A stretch of DNA of 64,000 nt from Poriferisodalis sp965204125 (GCF_965204125.1 NZ_OZ241968.1:2232001-2296000), one strand, 5' to 3'. Positions 17,255 to 26,111 are shown, counted from the stretch's first letter. Program-made: numbers and translations. The notes: generated by a model from the letters alone, not told the origin.

Positions 17255-18250
17255 TCAAGCGAAGGCGTCGGCGAACGCCGCCATCGTCTCGTCGGTCACG
17301 GCGCGCCGGTCGTCACCCCAGGGCAACGGCATCAGCACCGGGTACTCCACGCCCGCGTCCACGTACGCCCGTGTGAACTCGCCGATCTCGGCGGGCGTGC
17401 CGATGAAGTCGATCGCCTGGATCATCTCATTGGAGATGGCAGCGAGCGCGCCGTCCCGATCCCGCTCGGACTGGCGGGCGCGGGCTTCGTCCACCTCGTC
17501 GCCGAAGCCCGCGGCCCGGAAGGCGTTGGCGTAGCCGTCGGCCATGGTGTAGTTGAGCAAGTCGCGCTGCGCCGAGCGGGCCGAGCGTTCCAGCTCGCCG
17601 GCGGCGGCATGGACATAGCAGATGATCCGCGCGTCGCCGCCCTTGCGGACCTCGGCCACCACGCTCGGGACGTGCGAGGCGGGCAGGTAGTTGAGCAGGA
17701 CGCCGTCGGCCACCTCGCCCGCCAACCGCAGCATCTGCGGGTTGAGTGCTGCGAGCACGATCTTCGGTCGGCGCTCGCCCAGCCGCATCGCGAGACGGAA
17801 CCGGCGCACCTGCCAGAAGTCGCCCTCGAAGGTCACCGATTCGCCGCTCAGGCACTCGCGCAGCAGCGCCACGTACTCGCGCATCATCGCAATGGGGCGC
17901 TCTGGCGGCGGTTCGCCGTGCTGGCGGAGGATGCCGGGTGCCGATACGCCGAGTCCCACCAGCACGTCCCGGTCGTCGCTGAGCGACTGCAGGGTGGCGG
18001 CCGTCATGGCCACCAGCGTGGGGGCACGCAGCTGGATGGGAATGATGCCGGTGGCCAGATCGAGGCCGGGCGCAGCATGGGCGACGGCACCCAGGAGCGA
18101 GAACGCGTCGGTCCCCGTCGCCTCGACCGTCCAGATCGACGAGTAGCCCTGCGACTCGGCCGCGCAGGCGATGTCGGTGACAGCGGCCGGTCCCAGCACC
18201 CCCAGGCTGCCGAAGGTCACGCCATAGGGAAGTCGTCCATTCGCGCTCAT
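17255..18250 (-). CDS. LLM class F420-dependent oxidoreductase
   Basis: 331 residues of the luciferase-like (F420) family. Seen: TDIACAAESQGYSSIWTVEA, a cis-peptide region DLATGIIPIQLRAPTLVAM, DVLVGLGVSAP and PKIVLAALNPQMLRLAGEVADG split over two lines of the fold. It differs from the LLM gene at 14668, so it is an old paralog with another substrate. The stop faces the stop of msrA with 25 bp between them. The function is unassigned. Confidence 0.85.
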   Translation of the reverse strand: MSANGRLPYGVTFGSLGVLGPAAVTDIACAAESQGYSSIWTVEATGTDAFSLLGAVAHAAPGLDLATGIIPIQLRAPTLVAMTAATLQSLSDDRDVLVGLGVSAPGILRQHGEPPPERPIAMMREYVALLRECLSGESVTFEGDFWQVRRFRLAMRLGERRPKIVLAALNPQMLRLAGEVADGVLLNYLPASHVPSVVAEVRKGGDARIICYVHAAAGELERSARSAQRDLLNYTMADGYANAFRAAGFGDEVDEARARQSERDRDGALAAISNEMIQAIDFIGTPAEIGEFTRAYVDAGVEYPVLMPLPWGDDRRAVTDETMAAFADAFA

Positions 18251-18320
18251 GGCGGCGCACCGTACCCGCCGACCGCGCCGTCCGCCGGTGCAGCCGGAGA
18301 CGTTTGCGGGCAGTCAGAGG

Positions 18321-18409
18321 CTGAGCCGATAGGCGAAGCCGTGGCCCGAGCGGCCCGTGAGCGACAGCGAACAAGAGCGGGGAACGACAGGCGCGACAGC
18401 AAGAAGGTT
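18321..18409 (+). repeat. Interspersed repeat, copy 1
   Basis: About 89 bp sharing a core of near-identity with copies at 40711 and 49180. It opens with ctgagccgataggcgaagcc, contains gtggcccgagcggcccgtga, then gaacaagagcgg, and ends near aagaaggtt. Relative to the other copies it has a one-base indel in the core (gcgacagcg against gcggagcg), so no reading frame is conserved and it is non-coding. It lies in the 290-bp gap before the small gene at 18541, orientated with it; its aagaagg end has no nearby ORF. Confidence 0.8.
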
Positions 18410-18540
18410 CAGCTTGTGGCGCAGCCTTTGATGTGACGTATCGGTGAACTGACGGTGGCCGGCGTCGGGTGCGAGATAGGGTGAGGTTCACAGCCAGCAA
18501 CGCCGTCTGCACAGACGTCGGGAGCGGGGAGGGAACAGAG

Positions 18541-18765
18541 ATGACCGAGACAACGGAACCGACTCGGACAGCTGAGCCCCGGATCATTTCCGACGCACTC
18601 GAGGTCATCGACAGTGCGCTGGGCGACTTCTTCAGCCGCGAACTGGTCTCGTCGGTCGAGGTCACCGATGTGCTGCTCGACGTGCGGACACTGCTGCGCC
18701 GGAGCGACGAAGCCACAGAGCTGCCCACGATCACCAAGGCCGATCAGGACGTCGCCCGAGCCTGA
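18541..18765 (+). CDS. Small acidic protein of unknown function
   Basis: 74 residues: a disordered Thr/Glu-rich N-terminus and one or two amphipathic helices (SDALEVIDSALGDFFSREL and EVTDVLLDVRTLLRR). There are no Cys residues, no signal peptide and no membrane segment. I do not recognise the family. A GGGAGGG site lies before the ATG at 18541, which supports translation. It is alone on the plus strand, 33 bp from the convergent PAP2 gene, with interspersed repeat copy 1 about 130 bp upstream. Confidence 0.6.
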   Translation: MTETTEPTRTAEPRIISDALEVIDSALGDFFSRELVSSVEVTDVLLDVRTLLRRSDEATELPTITKADQDVARA

Positions 18766-18798
18766 GTCTCCGGCGCCGGCACCGCGCCTGAGCTCGGC

Positions 18799-19386
18799 TC
18801 AGCGCCGCATCAGCCGCGACGCCAAGCGCCCGATTGCCTCGCCGACGGCGGCGCCTGCAATGACATCGCTTGCGTGATGCAGGCGCACGTGGATGCGTGA
18901 CACCGCCACGATGGCTGCTACCAGCCGGTAGATGGGCCCCAGTCGCGACCCGCGCGACAGCACGACCGCAGCACAGAATGCCGCCGAGGCGTGGCCGGAA
19001 GGAAAGCTGGACGTGATCGGCTGGCGGAGCCGGTGGCGGGTCGGGTTCTCTGCGGCCGTGCCGGGCCTGCGCCGTGCGAACAACCGCTTGACACCCTGAT
19101 TTACGACCAGCGACTCGAGCGCCATGAGAGCGCTGAAGCGCAATGCGTCGGAGGCTTCCCGGCGTGGCCCCAGGGCTCGAATGGCACCCAGCACGTGCCA
19201 GATCTGGCTGAACTCGCCGACGTCTGAGGCCCCGTACATCACCCGATCCATCAGCTTGCGGCCTCGCAGGAATTCCCACCACCTGTCGACGGCACGATCA
19301 AAGCGAGCGATCTGCTGCGCAGCCGCCGACAGCGGATCGTGCGGCTCGGCCGGCTCAGGGTCACCCAGCGGCGATGCAGACATCAT
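18799..19386 (-). CDS. PAP2-family membrane phosphatase
   Basis: 195 residues. The three phosphatase signatures are present: KRLFARRRP, PSGHASAAF and SRIHVRLHHASD, so the catalytic His residues are intact. The family dephosphorylates lipid phosphates such as undecaprenyl pyrophosphate or phosphatidic acid. The hydrophobic segments are weaker than in a classical six-TM PAP2. The ATG at 19386 overlaps the upstream LysM gene's stop, so it is translationally coupled. Together with the two LysM proteins this suggests cell-envelope work. Confidence 0.9.
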   Translation of the reverse strand: MMSASPLGDPEPAEPHDPLSAAAQQIARFDRAVDRWWEFLRGRKLMDRVMYGASDVGEFSQIWHVLGAIRALGPRREASDALRFSALMALESLVVNQGVKRLFARRRPGTAAENPTRHRLRQPITSSFPSGHASAAFCAAVVLSRGSRLGPIYRLVAAIVAVSRIHVRLHHASDVIAGAAVGEAIGRLASRLMRR

Positions 19387-19829
19387 CCGGTTCCCGCAAG
19401 CGTGATCGGTGGCGCAGTCGTGGTTGGCAGCAGCGGCGGGAGGACAGGGTCGGTGGCGGGAGGGATGGTGAGCGCGGGCCCGGCATCGGGGTCGGGCGGA
19501 GGCGGGATCAGAAGAATCTGGCCGACGAAGATCTTGGTGGGGTCGGCGATGTTGTTGACCCGCACCAGGTCGTTCAGGTGAATGCCGTACCGGTCGGCGA
19601 TCTGGATCAGCGTGTCGCCGCGCACCACCGTGTACGGCGTCAGCACCGGGGGTTCGGTCGTGGTGGCCGGTGCCACCGTGGGCGCAGGAACCGTCGTGGC
19701 GGAGGTCTGGGTGCGAGACTCGCCCGGCAGCAGGGTGCACCCGATTGCCATGCCCGAAGCAGCGACAGCGATTGCCACGCTCATTGCTCGCCGGCGCCGT
19801 GAGCAGGAGCAGTCACTGGCCTTCGTCAC
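19383..19829 (-). CDS. LysM-domain lipoprotein (second of pair)
   Basis: 148 residues. Starting at GTG 19829, the protein has a basic n-region (RRRR), a short hydrophobic stretch and a lipobox-like AIGC, then a Thr/Pro-rich linker, one LysM domain (YTVVRGDTLIQIADRYGI ... VGQILLIPP, split) and a Pro/Thr tail. LysM binds N-acetylglucosamine in peptidoglycan. The GTG is chosen because it overlaps the previous gene's stop (GTGA) and supplies the signal-peptide n-region; the ATG at 19784 would remove it. The stop overlaps the PAP2 ATG. Part of a map-LysM-LysM-PAP2 operon. Confidence 0.85.
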   Translation of the reverse strand: MTKASDCSCSRRRRAMSVAIAVAASGMAIGCTLLPGESRTQTSATTVPAPTVAPATTTEPPVLTPYTVVRGDTLIQIADRYGIHLNDLVRVNNIADPTKIFVGQILLIPPPPDPDAGPALTIPPATDPVLPPLLPTTTAPPITLAGTG

Positions 19830-20185
19830 TGTGAGCTGTTGGCGCCGACCACGGTCGGCGGGATGACGAGCTGCTCCCCGATGCGGAGCAGCGTGTCTTC
19901 CTTGCCGTTCTCTTCCATGAGCGCCTGGACGGAGACGCCGAATCCGTTGGCGATCTTGCTGAGGGTGTCTCCCGGCTGCACCACGTAGATGCGGCGCTGC
20001 GGGGGCGGCGCGGCGATAGTTGTGGTGGTGAGCTGCGGGCGCAGCGTCGTGAGCACGGGAAGGGTCGTCGGGATCGGCTCTGCCTCCGGCTCGGAGGCGC
20101 AGGCGCCGCCTATCGCAGCCACGGCCACCAGTGCGGCAGCGAGCCGGCCAGCGCATGCGGCATCTGCCCCACGTGGTCGAGGCAT
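19826..20185 (-). CDS. LysM-domain lipoprotein (first of pair)
   Basis: 119 residues: signal peptide with lipobox-like IGGAC, Thr/Pro-rich spacer, then one LysM domain (RRIYVVQPGDTLSKIANGFG ... LRIGEQLVIPP, split). It is predicted to be lipid-anchored outside the membrane with the LysM on peptidoglycan. It starts 3 bp after the methionine aminopeptidase stop and overlaps the next LysM gene by 4 nt. The two LysM proteins share layout but differ in sequence, so they look like an old tandem duplication. Confidence 0.85.
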   Translation of the reverse strand: MPRPRGADAACAGRLAAALVAVAAIGGACASEPEAEPIPTTLPVLTTLRPQLTTTTIAAPPPQRRIYVVQPGDTLSKIANGFGVSVQALMEENGKEDTLLRIGEQLVIPPTVVGANSSQ

Positions 20186-20188
20186 GGC

Positions 20189-21190
20189 TCAGCCGGTTCG
20201 AACGGCCGCTGTGGGGAGCTGCCGGGGCAAGGCGTCGAGATCGAGCCGGCTCGCGGCGCTGGCGGAGAGAAACGGCTGTGGTTCGTCGTCGGTCACGGTC
20301 AGCAGTTCGGCGCCGTCAGCGGTGACCAGCACGGTGTGTTCGAACTGCGCGGTGCGGCTGCGATCGGCCGTCATGGCAGTCCAGCCGTCAGGCCAGAGCT
20401 GGGCGCGTGGTGTGCCCGCCGTGATCATCGGCTCCACGGTGAAGGTCATGCCTTCGACCAGCTCGGTTCGCGCAGAGGGGTCGAAGTAATGCGGGATGTT
20501 GGGCAGCCGGTGGAAGATCTGCCCGATGCCGTGACCGACGAACTCGCGCACGACGCCGTACCCCTCGGACTCTGCCCGAGCTTGGATGGCGCGCCCGATG
20601 TCGCACACCTGGGCTCCTGGCCGTACCGCAGCGATGCCGTGGTACATGGATTCGCGGGTGACCTCGACGAGCCGCCGCGAGGCCTCGTCGACGTCGCCCA
20701 CCAAGAACGTCTCGGAGTGGTCGCCGTGCACGCCGCCGACGAAAATCGTCACATCGCAGTTCACGATGTCGCCGTCGCGCAGCCGCCGGTCATCGGGGAT
20801 GCCGTGGCAGATGATCTCGTTGGCCGAAGTGCACAGCGACTTCGGGAAGCCGTTGTAGTTGAGCGGGCTCGGGTAGCCGCCTTCGGCGATGCACGCCTCG
20901 TGGCAGACCTCGTCGAGATGATCAGTGGTGACGCCTAGTGCGATCTCTGCTGCCACGGCCCTCAGCACGCGCCGTGCCGCCGAACCTGCCGACCGCATGG
21001 CGTCGATCGTGGAGCTGTCGGAGGGCTCCACGCCGCTCGGCGCCGGTGAAGACTTACCGCTGAGCGCGTAGGGCGGCAATTCGATGTGCGCGGGCACCGC
21101 CCGGCGGGGCGAGACCAAGCCAGCAATCACTGGCTCGAAGCCAGTAGGCCTCGTGCGCGCTGCTGGCACTCGACGCTTGCGCCTGCCCAT
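20189..21190 (-). CDS. map: Methionine aminopeptidase, type I
   Basis: 333 residues; removes initiator Met from nascent proteins. Dinuclear metal ligands are visible: the two Asp of CDVTIFVGGVHGDHSETF, His of VGHGIGQIF, Glu of TVEPMIT and Glu of AQFEHTV. The N-terminal 75 residues are basic and Pro-rich, an extension beyond the 250-residue catalytic core. The ATG at 21190 is used; a GTG at 21199 would add three residues. It is the first gene of an operon with two LysM lipoproteins and PAP2, an unusual setting for this housekeeping enzyme. Confidence 0.9.
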   Translation of the reverse strand: MGRRKRRVPAARTRPTGFEPVIAGLVSPRRAVPAHIELPPYALSGKSSPAPSGVEPSDSSTIDAMRSAGSAARRVLRAVAAEIALGVTTDHLDEVCHEACIAEGGYPSPLNYNGFPKSLCTSANEIICHGIPDDRRLRDGDIVNCDVTIFVGGVHGDHSETFLVGDVDEASRRLVEVTRESMYHGIAAVRPGAQVCDIGRAIQARAESEGYGVVREFVGHGIGQIFHRLPNIPHYFDPSARTELVEGMTFTVEPMITAGTPRAQLWPDGWTAMTADRSRTAQFEHTVLVTADGAELLTVTDDEPQPFLSASAASRLDLDALPRQLPTAAVRTG

Positions 21191-21254
21191 CGTCGTCACG
21201 CTACCCGTGGGTCAGGGGTGCTCTGTGATCGTGCCGCCTTGCCAGCGGGCACGG

Positions 21255-22529
21255 TCAGTCGTCGCCGAGTTCGCCGAGCACTTCGTCATGGTGCTCGCCG
21301 AGATCGCCGAGCACTTCGTCATTGTGCTCACCGAGCTTGGGAGCGCGGCGGTAGATGCCCGGCGGCGTGGCGCTCATGCGAATCGGCGGCGCGATCTGGA
21401 CGATCGGCCGACCCACGGGCTGTTCGACCGCCACCAGCATGTCGCGGGCCGCGACATGGGGATCGGTGAACAGGTCGCCGGGGTGGTTCACCGGCCCGCA
21501 GGGCACCTTGCCCCCAATGGCAGCGATGACCTCCGCGTTGGTGAGCGTCGCAGCCCACTCGGTCAATGCCGCGATGATCTCGTCGCGATGGTGGTACCGC
21601 GCCCGCAAGGTGCGGGTCTCTTCTGCCCAGGCCCACTCGGGTCGACCCATCGCAACCGCCAGCTCGCGCCAGTGGTTGTCGGTGGGAGCGCCGATGGCGA
21701 TGGCCCCGTCGACGGTGTCGAAGATGTCGAACGGCACGATGTACTGGTTCTTGTTGCCGCTCGGGGGCGTATCGGGCTGGCCCATCACGCTGTAGCGGGT
21801 GACCCCGACTTCGCTGAGCGCCATCACGGCGTCGACCATCGACACGTCCACGAACTGGCCCTCCCCCGTCCGCTGTGCATGGAAGAGCGCCGCCAGCACG
21901 CCCATGGCCCCGATCGTGCCTGGGTACGTGTCGCCGATGTAGGGGCCGACGACGTGACGGTCGTCGGGTCCGGTGCCAGTGGCCGAAACCATGCCGGACA
22001 TGGCCTGGGCCACCACGTCGTACGCCGGCCAGTCCACGTACGGGCTCTCTCCCGAGCGCGGATCGCCGAAGCCGCGGATGGCGCCATAGACGAGCTTGGG
22101 ATTGCGCTCGTGGAGCACCTCCCAGCCCACTCCGAGCGCATCCATCACGCCCGCCCGCATGTTCTCGACGAGTGCGTCCGCGGTGTCGACGAGCTGCAGG
22201 AACTGCTCCCGCTGGTCGTCATCGGTGAGATCGAGGGCTATGCCTCGCTTGTTGCGGTTGTAGTTGGCGAACCCGGCGCCGAAATTCCGTTCGGTGTCCT
22301 CGCGGGTGAACGGCGGCATCTTGCGTGCGAGCTCACCCCGCGGTGGCTCCACTTTGATGACGTCGGCGCCCAGGTCGGCCAGCATCATCGTCGACCACGG
22401 CCCGGCCAGCGCGTGGGTGCAGTCGATGATGCGAACACCTTGGAGCGGGCCTGAGTTCTGGGCAGCCATCGGCGCAGCCCGCTCATGCGCGGTGAGATGG
22501 TCTTCGTCAGGGGGATCCAGCTTCGTCAT
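21255..22529 (-). CDS. CoA transferase, CaiB/BaiF family III
   Basis: 424 residues, the normal family length; transfers CoA between carboxylic acids. Seen: VRIIDCTHALAGPWSTMMLADLGADVIK with the family's N-terminal nucleotide-binding-like fold (split here in mind), NRNKRGIALDL, and the region LVENMRAGVMDALGVGW. The catalytic Asp region falls in SPYVDWPAYDVVAQA. The C-terminus ends in an 11-residue tandem repeat (GEHNDEVLG, GEHHDEVLG) not typical of the family. It is the last gene of the VanW-GGR-coaA-HIT-ECH run, 29 bp after the enoyl-CoA hydratase, so they may handle the same acyl-CoA. Confidence 0.9.
   Translation of the reverse strand: MTKLDPPDEDHLTAHERAAPMAAQNSGPLQGVRIIDCTHALAGPWSTMMLADLGADVIKVEPPRGELARKMPPFTREDTERNFGAGFANYNRNKRGIALDLTDDDQREQFLQLVDTADALVENMRAGVMDALGVGWEVLHERNPKLVYGAIRGFGDPRSGESPYVDWPAYDVVAQAMSGMVSATGTGPDDRHVVGPYIGDTYPGTIGAMGVLAALFHAQRTGEGQFVDVSMVDAVMALSEVGVTRYSVMGQPDTPPSGNKNQYIVPFDIFDTVDGAIAIGAPTDNHWRELAVAMGRPEWAWAEETRTLRARYHHRDEIIAALTEWAATLTNAEVIAAIGGKVPCGPVNHPGDLFTDPHVAARDMLVAVEQPVGRPIVQIAPPIRMSATPPGIYRRAPKLGEHNDEVLGDLGEHHDEVLGELGDD
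21271..21327. repeat. 33-bp tandem duplication in the CoA transferase 3' end
   Basis: The string tcgccgagcacttcgtcat occurs at 21271 and again 33 bp later at 21304, with one difference in the following bases. It encodes the repeated GEHxDEVLG tail of the minus-strand CoA transferase and keeps the frame. It looks like a recent slippage duplication. Confidence 0.8.
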
Positions 22530-22558
22530 GTCTTCGTCTCTTCGATTCTCTGCCCGGG

Positions 22559-23356
22559 TCAGGCGAAATTCGGGCGGCGCTTCTCGACGATGGCAGCGTG
22601 ACCTTCCCGCACGTCCGCGCCGGTGAAGCCCAGCATCTCGAGCGCTGCCGAGGTGTCGAAGATGGGCCCCGCCATCCGCATCCAGTTGTTGAGGCTGTAC
22701 TTGGTCCAGCGGATGGCGCTCTGGCTCCCCGCCGCCAGCCTGCGGGCGACGGCGAATGCCTCATCGAGCACGGCATCGTCGTCGACCACCTTGCTGACGA
22801 GGCCCATGTCGTCGGCCTCTTCTCCCGTGATCGTGTCGCAGGTCAACAGGTAGTACTTCGACTTGGCCATGCCGCACAGGATCGGCCACACGATCGCGGC
22901 GTGATCGCCGGCGGCCACGCCGAGCTTGGTGTGCCCGTCCACGATCCGCGCGCTGCGCCCAGCGATGGAGATGTCGGCCATCAGCGCCGCCGCCAGACCG
23001 GCCCCGACGGCAACGCCCTCGATGGCCGACACGATGATCTTGGAGCAGTTGATCATGTTGTAGACGATGTCTCGCGCCTCGCGCAGTGCCCGCTGGCGCG
23101 TCTCGAAGTCGTCCATGATCTCCTGGATCATGTCCAGGTCGCCGCCGGCGGAGAAGGTGCCGTTGGCGCCCCGGATGACGGCCACCCGGGTGTCAGGATC
23201 GTCGTCTACTGCCCGCCAGACATCGGCCAGCGCCAGGTGCTTGGGCGCATCCACCGAATTCAGCCGACCTGGCGTATCGATCACGATCTCGAGCACGCCG
23301 TCGTCGTCGGGACCGATGATCTGGAGCGCGGAGAAGGGGGCGTAGCGGTCGTTCAT
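22559..23356 (-). CDS. Enoyl-CoA hydratase/isomerase family protein
   Basis: 265 residues, crotonase fold. Oxyanion-hole strands are recognisable: TRVAVIRGANGTFSAGGDLDMI (first Gly-rich loop) and SAIEGVAVGAGLAAALMADI (second). The first catalytic Glu position of canonical hydratases is replaced in the helix HTKLGVAAGDHAAIVWP, so the reaction may differ from simple hydration. It lies 11 bp after the HIT gene and 29 bp before the CoA transferase, in one minus-strand operon. Confidence 0.85.
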   Translation of the reverse strand: MNDRYAPFSALQIIGPDDDGVLEIVIDTPGRLNSVDAPKHLALADVWRAVDDDPDTRVAVIRGANGTFSAGGDLDMIQEIMDDFETRQRALREARDIVYNMINCSKIIVSAIEGVAVGAGLAAALMADISIAGRSARIVDGHTKLGVAAGDHAAIVWPILCGMAKSKYYLLTCDTITGEEADDMGLVSKVVDDDAVLDEAFAVARRLAAGSQSAIRWTKYSLNNWMRMAGPIFDTSAALEMLGFTGADVREGHAAIVEKRRPNFA

Positions 23357-23367
23357 GGCGCCCGAAG

Positions 23368-23853
23368 CTAGTTGTTCGGGGTGGCAGCCGCCGGGGCCTG
23401 CGAGCTGGGCGCGCTGAGCAACCGGTACGCAGATTCGATCTCGCCTGCGGGCGCGAAGATCCGTTCCCAGGGGTGCAGCAGCCGGTCCCGCCCATAGCGC
23501 GGGATCACGTGGATGTGGAAGTGAAACTGCGTCTGGTCGGCAGCGGCGCCGTTGTTGTTGAGCAAGTTCACGCCTGCCGGCTTCAACCGCTCGCGCACCA
23601 GGCTCGCCACCCGGCGCGCCGCCTGCATCACGTGAGCCGCATCGTCATCGGTGAGTTCCCAGATGTCGGTCACGTGCCTGCGGGGAATGACCAGACAGTG
23701 ACCGACGGTCATGGGCAGGCGATCCATGAACGCCACGGCGTGATCGTCTTCGTAGATGCGCAGTGCCGGGATGTCACCTGCCACGATCGAACAGAAGGTG
23801 CAGCCCGGCATCCGGCCCGCAGCCAGCCCAGGGTCCGGCGAGGAATTCGTCAC
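23368..23853 (-). CDS. HIT family (histidine triad) hydrolase
   Basis: 161 residues. The triad HFHIHVIPR has H111, H113 and H115, and CTFC near the N-terminus is the zinc-binding pair seen in HinT-like proteins. Members hydrolyse nucleoside phosphoramidates or dinucleotide polyphosphates. The Pro/Ala-rich C-terminal tail is longer than in HinT. It is embedded in the coaA operon, 21 bp after coaA; no specific link is established. Confidence 0.9.
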   Translation of the reverse strand: MTNSSPDPGLAAGRMPGCTFCSIVAGDIPALRIYEDDHAVAFMDRLPMTVGHCLVIPRRHVTDIWELTDDDAAHVMQAARRVASLVRERLKPAGVNLLNNNGAAADQTQFHFHIHVIPRYGRDRLLHPWERIFAPAGEIESAYRLLSAPSSQAPAAATPNN

Positions 23854-23874
23854 GAGTCGAGCATCCGTTGCGGC

Positions 23875-24834
23875 TCAGTGGTACCGGAGCTCGACGTGGT
23901 CAACGACGTGATCGTGCCCTTTCGCGAGCACCAAGTCGGCTCGAGCCCGTGTCGGCAGGATGTTCTCCTGCAGGTTGACGAGGTTGATCGAGCGCCAGAT
24001 CGTGCGCGCGACCGCGTCGGCGGCAGAAGGAGGCAGATCGGCAAACTGAGCGAAATAGGCGGTCTGCTCGCGGAACACCGTCTTGCGCAGTTGCTGGAAG
24101 CGCTCGACGTACCACTCCTCAAGATCTTCAGCTTCGGCGTCGACATAGATCGTGAAGTCGAAGAAGTCCGACACGAAGGGCGTGCTTGACGGTGGTCCGG
24201 TCTGCAGCACATTCAGACCCTCGACGATGAGGATGTCGGGCTGGTTGATGAGCTGCACCTCGTCGGTCACGTCGTACAGGCTGTGCGAGTAGACGGGCGC
24301 AGCGACATCGGGTTCGCCGCTCGAGATCCGCTGGAGGAAGTCGCGCAGCTCGCCGCGGCGGTAGGACTCGGGAAAGCCCTTGCGCCCGAGGATGCCGCGC
24401 GCGGTGAGCTCGGCATTCGGCAGCAGGAAACCGTCCGTCGTGACCAGATCCACTTCCGGGTGATCCGGCCACGAAGCCAAGACAGCTCGCAGGATGCGTG
24501 CCGTGGTGCTCTTGCCGGCCGAGACGCTTCCGCCGATGCCGATCAGGTACGGGCGCGGCGGCAGCACCCTGCCGAAGAAGCCCTCGGTGGCGGCGCGCAG
24601 TTGGCGTTTGGTCGCCACACGCAGGTTCAACAGGCGCGACAGGGGCAGGTAGATGTCGCGCACCATGTCGAGCGTCACAGGCTCCACGAGACCCGCCAGC
24701 GCCTCGAGTTCGGCTTCCGTCAACGACAGCGGCGTGGCATCTCGCAGCTTCGCCCACTGCTCGCGAGTGAACCTGCAATGCCGGTCATCGATGCCCGGCT
24801 CGAGCCTTCTGTCGAATGCAGCGGCGTCCGTCAC
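23875..24834 (-). CDS. coaA: Type I pantothenate kinase CoaA
   Basis: 319 residues, matching bacterial CoaA. Phosphorylates pantothenate, the first committed step of CoA synthesis. The P-loop GGSVSAGKST is at residues 101-110. It is followed by VTTDGFLLPN (catalytic Asp and substrate site), RKGFPESY and the IVEGLNVLQTG strand. The C-terminal HDHVVDHVELRYH is typical. The gene starts 4 bp after the reductase stop and is followed by HIT. CoaD (57344) of the same pathway is encoded elsewhere in this window. Confidence 0.95.
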   Translation of the reverse strand: MTDAAAFDRRLEPGIDDRHCRFTREQWAKLRDATPLSLTEAELEALAGLVEPVTLDMVRDIYLPLSRLLNLRVATKRQLRAATEGFFGRVLPPRPYLIGIGGSVSAGKSTTARILRAVLASWPDHPEVDLVTTDGFLLPNAELTARGILGRKGFPESYRRGELRDFLQRISSGEPDVAAPVYSHSLYDVTDEVQLINQPDILIVEGLNVLQTGPPSSTPFVSDFFDFTIYVDAEAEDLEEWYVERFQQLRKTVFREQTAYFAQFADLPPSAADAVARTIWRSINLVNLQENILPTRARADLVLAKGHDHVVDHVELRYH

Positions 24835-24838
24835 CCGC

Positions 24839-26107
24839 TTAGCTTGGCGAACTTATGGCACCGACCGCAACCGGGTCGTATGCGCCCTGTGCTGTCGTCA
24901 TGCCTCGGTGCCAGCGACGAGGTGTCGCAACGGCGGCTCGTGGGTAGTCCTCGAACATCCAACGGGCGAATTGCCGGCGTGTCCAACCGGACCAGTCGAC
25001 CGCTCGCAGCGAGAATTCGGCCAGACGATTGTGCGCCAGGACGCGGCTGAGGCCGCGCGCCAGCCGGTGGTCGAGCGTGAACTCGCCTCGCGCCTCGCGC
25101 ACGTAGCGAGCCGTCACGCTGTGCGGGGGGCCGCCGCGCGCGATCGCCGCCGCCGCCATCCGCCCCATCTGCAGAGCCTGGCCGATTCCTTCGCCGGTGA
25201 GCGGGTCTGCGGCCGCAGCGGCGTCGCCGCACAGCAGCGTGCGGCCTCGGGCCAGCTCCAGCTCTCCCAGCCGCGCCGCTATCGGCCACGCCCGCGTCGG
25301 GCCGTCGGGTTGGTGAGGGCCGAGCACGCTCGCGATGTGACGACGCTCGGTGAGGCTCGCCCAGACCGAAGCGATCTCGCTGCCGTCGAGCTTGCCAGCG
25401 TCGCCAGCGGAGTCGTGGCCGCGGCGGTCTCGTGGCACTCCGAAGCCGACATTGACTCGCCCGTCCCCCAAGGGGAACGACCAGGCGTAGCCCGGCAGCA
25501 GGTCGGGCTCGAACCAGACCCACATGTCGCGGGCAGCAGGGCCGCTCGCGCGCAGGTAGCCGCGAAACGCATGCCAATCGCCGCGGTAGCGATGTGGGCC
25601 TATGCCGAGCGCTTTGCGCACGGCGGAATAGACGCCATCGGCAGCCACCACGAATCGGGCCTGCACGACGCTGCCGTCGCTGAGCCGGACGGAAGCCGAG
25701 CTCGCTCGCTCGCCGGGGTCCTCGAAGCTGTCGAATGCGATGCCGAGACGCACGTCGGCCTGCGCTGACACTGCGAGGTCGACGAGCTCCGCATCCAGCT
25801 CGGCGCGCCGGCACACGCTCGCAAACTGCCCGCGCCCTTCGGGGAGGGGCAGCCTCATGACGCGCCCGCGCGGCGTGCGCACGCACGCAGCTGCCACCGG
25901 CATCCACGAGTTCATCCGCTCCGGCTGCAGGCCGAGTGACTCGAGCTCGCGCAGCGCGAGCGCTGTGAGGCCATCGCCGCAGCACTTGTCACGTCCTGGC
26001 GCCGCTCGATCGACGAGCATGACCCCGAGTCCCGCGCGGCGTGCCCACACGGCTGCGGATGCGCCCGCCGGGCCGGCACCGACGATCAGGACATCGACGA
26101 TGGTCAC
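24839..26107 (-). CDS. Geranylgeranyl-reductase family FAD-dependent oxidoreductase
   Basis: 422 residues. FAD-binding GxGxxG is seen as VGAGPAGASAAV at about residues 9-20. DKCCGDGLTALALREL is the characteristic family segment, with CGDAAAAADPLTGEGIGQAL near 290 binding the FAD phosphates. Members reduce isoprenoid double bonds, for example in menaquinone or polyprenyl lipids. The GTG at 26107 is used because it starts directly at the first beta-strand and lies 4 bp after the VanW stop; the longer frame overlaps VanW. Confidence 0.9.
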   Translation of the reverse strand: MTIVDVLIVGAGPAGASAAVWARRAGLGVMLVDRAAPGRDKCCGDGLTALALRELESLGLQPERMNSWMPVAAACVRTPRGRVMRLPLPEGRGQFASVCRRAELDAELVDLAVSAQADVRLGIAFDSFEDPGERASSASVRLSDGSVVQARFVVAADGVYSAVRKALGIGPHRYRGDWHAFRGYLRASGPAARDMWVWFEPDLLPGYAWSFPLGDGRVNVGFGVPRDRRGHDSAGDAGKLDGSEIASVWASLTERRHIASVLGPHQPDGPTRAWPIAARLGELELARGRTLLCGDAAAAADPLTGEGIGQALQMGRMAAAAIARGGPPHSVTARYVREARGEFTLDHRLARGLSRVLAHNRLAEFSLRAVDWSGWTRRQFARWMFEDYPRAAVATPRRWHRGMTTAQGAYDPVAVGAISSPS

Positions 26108-26111
26108 CCGC

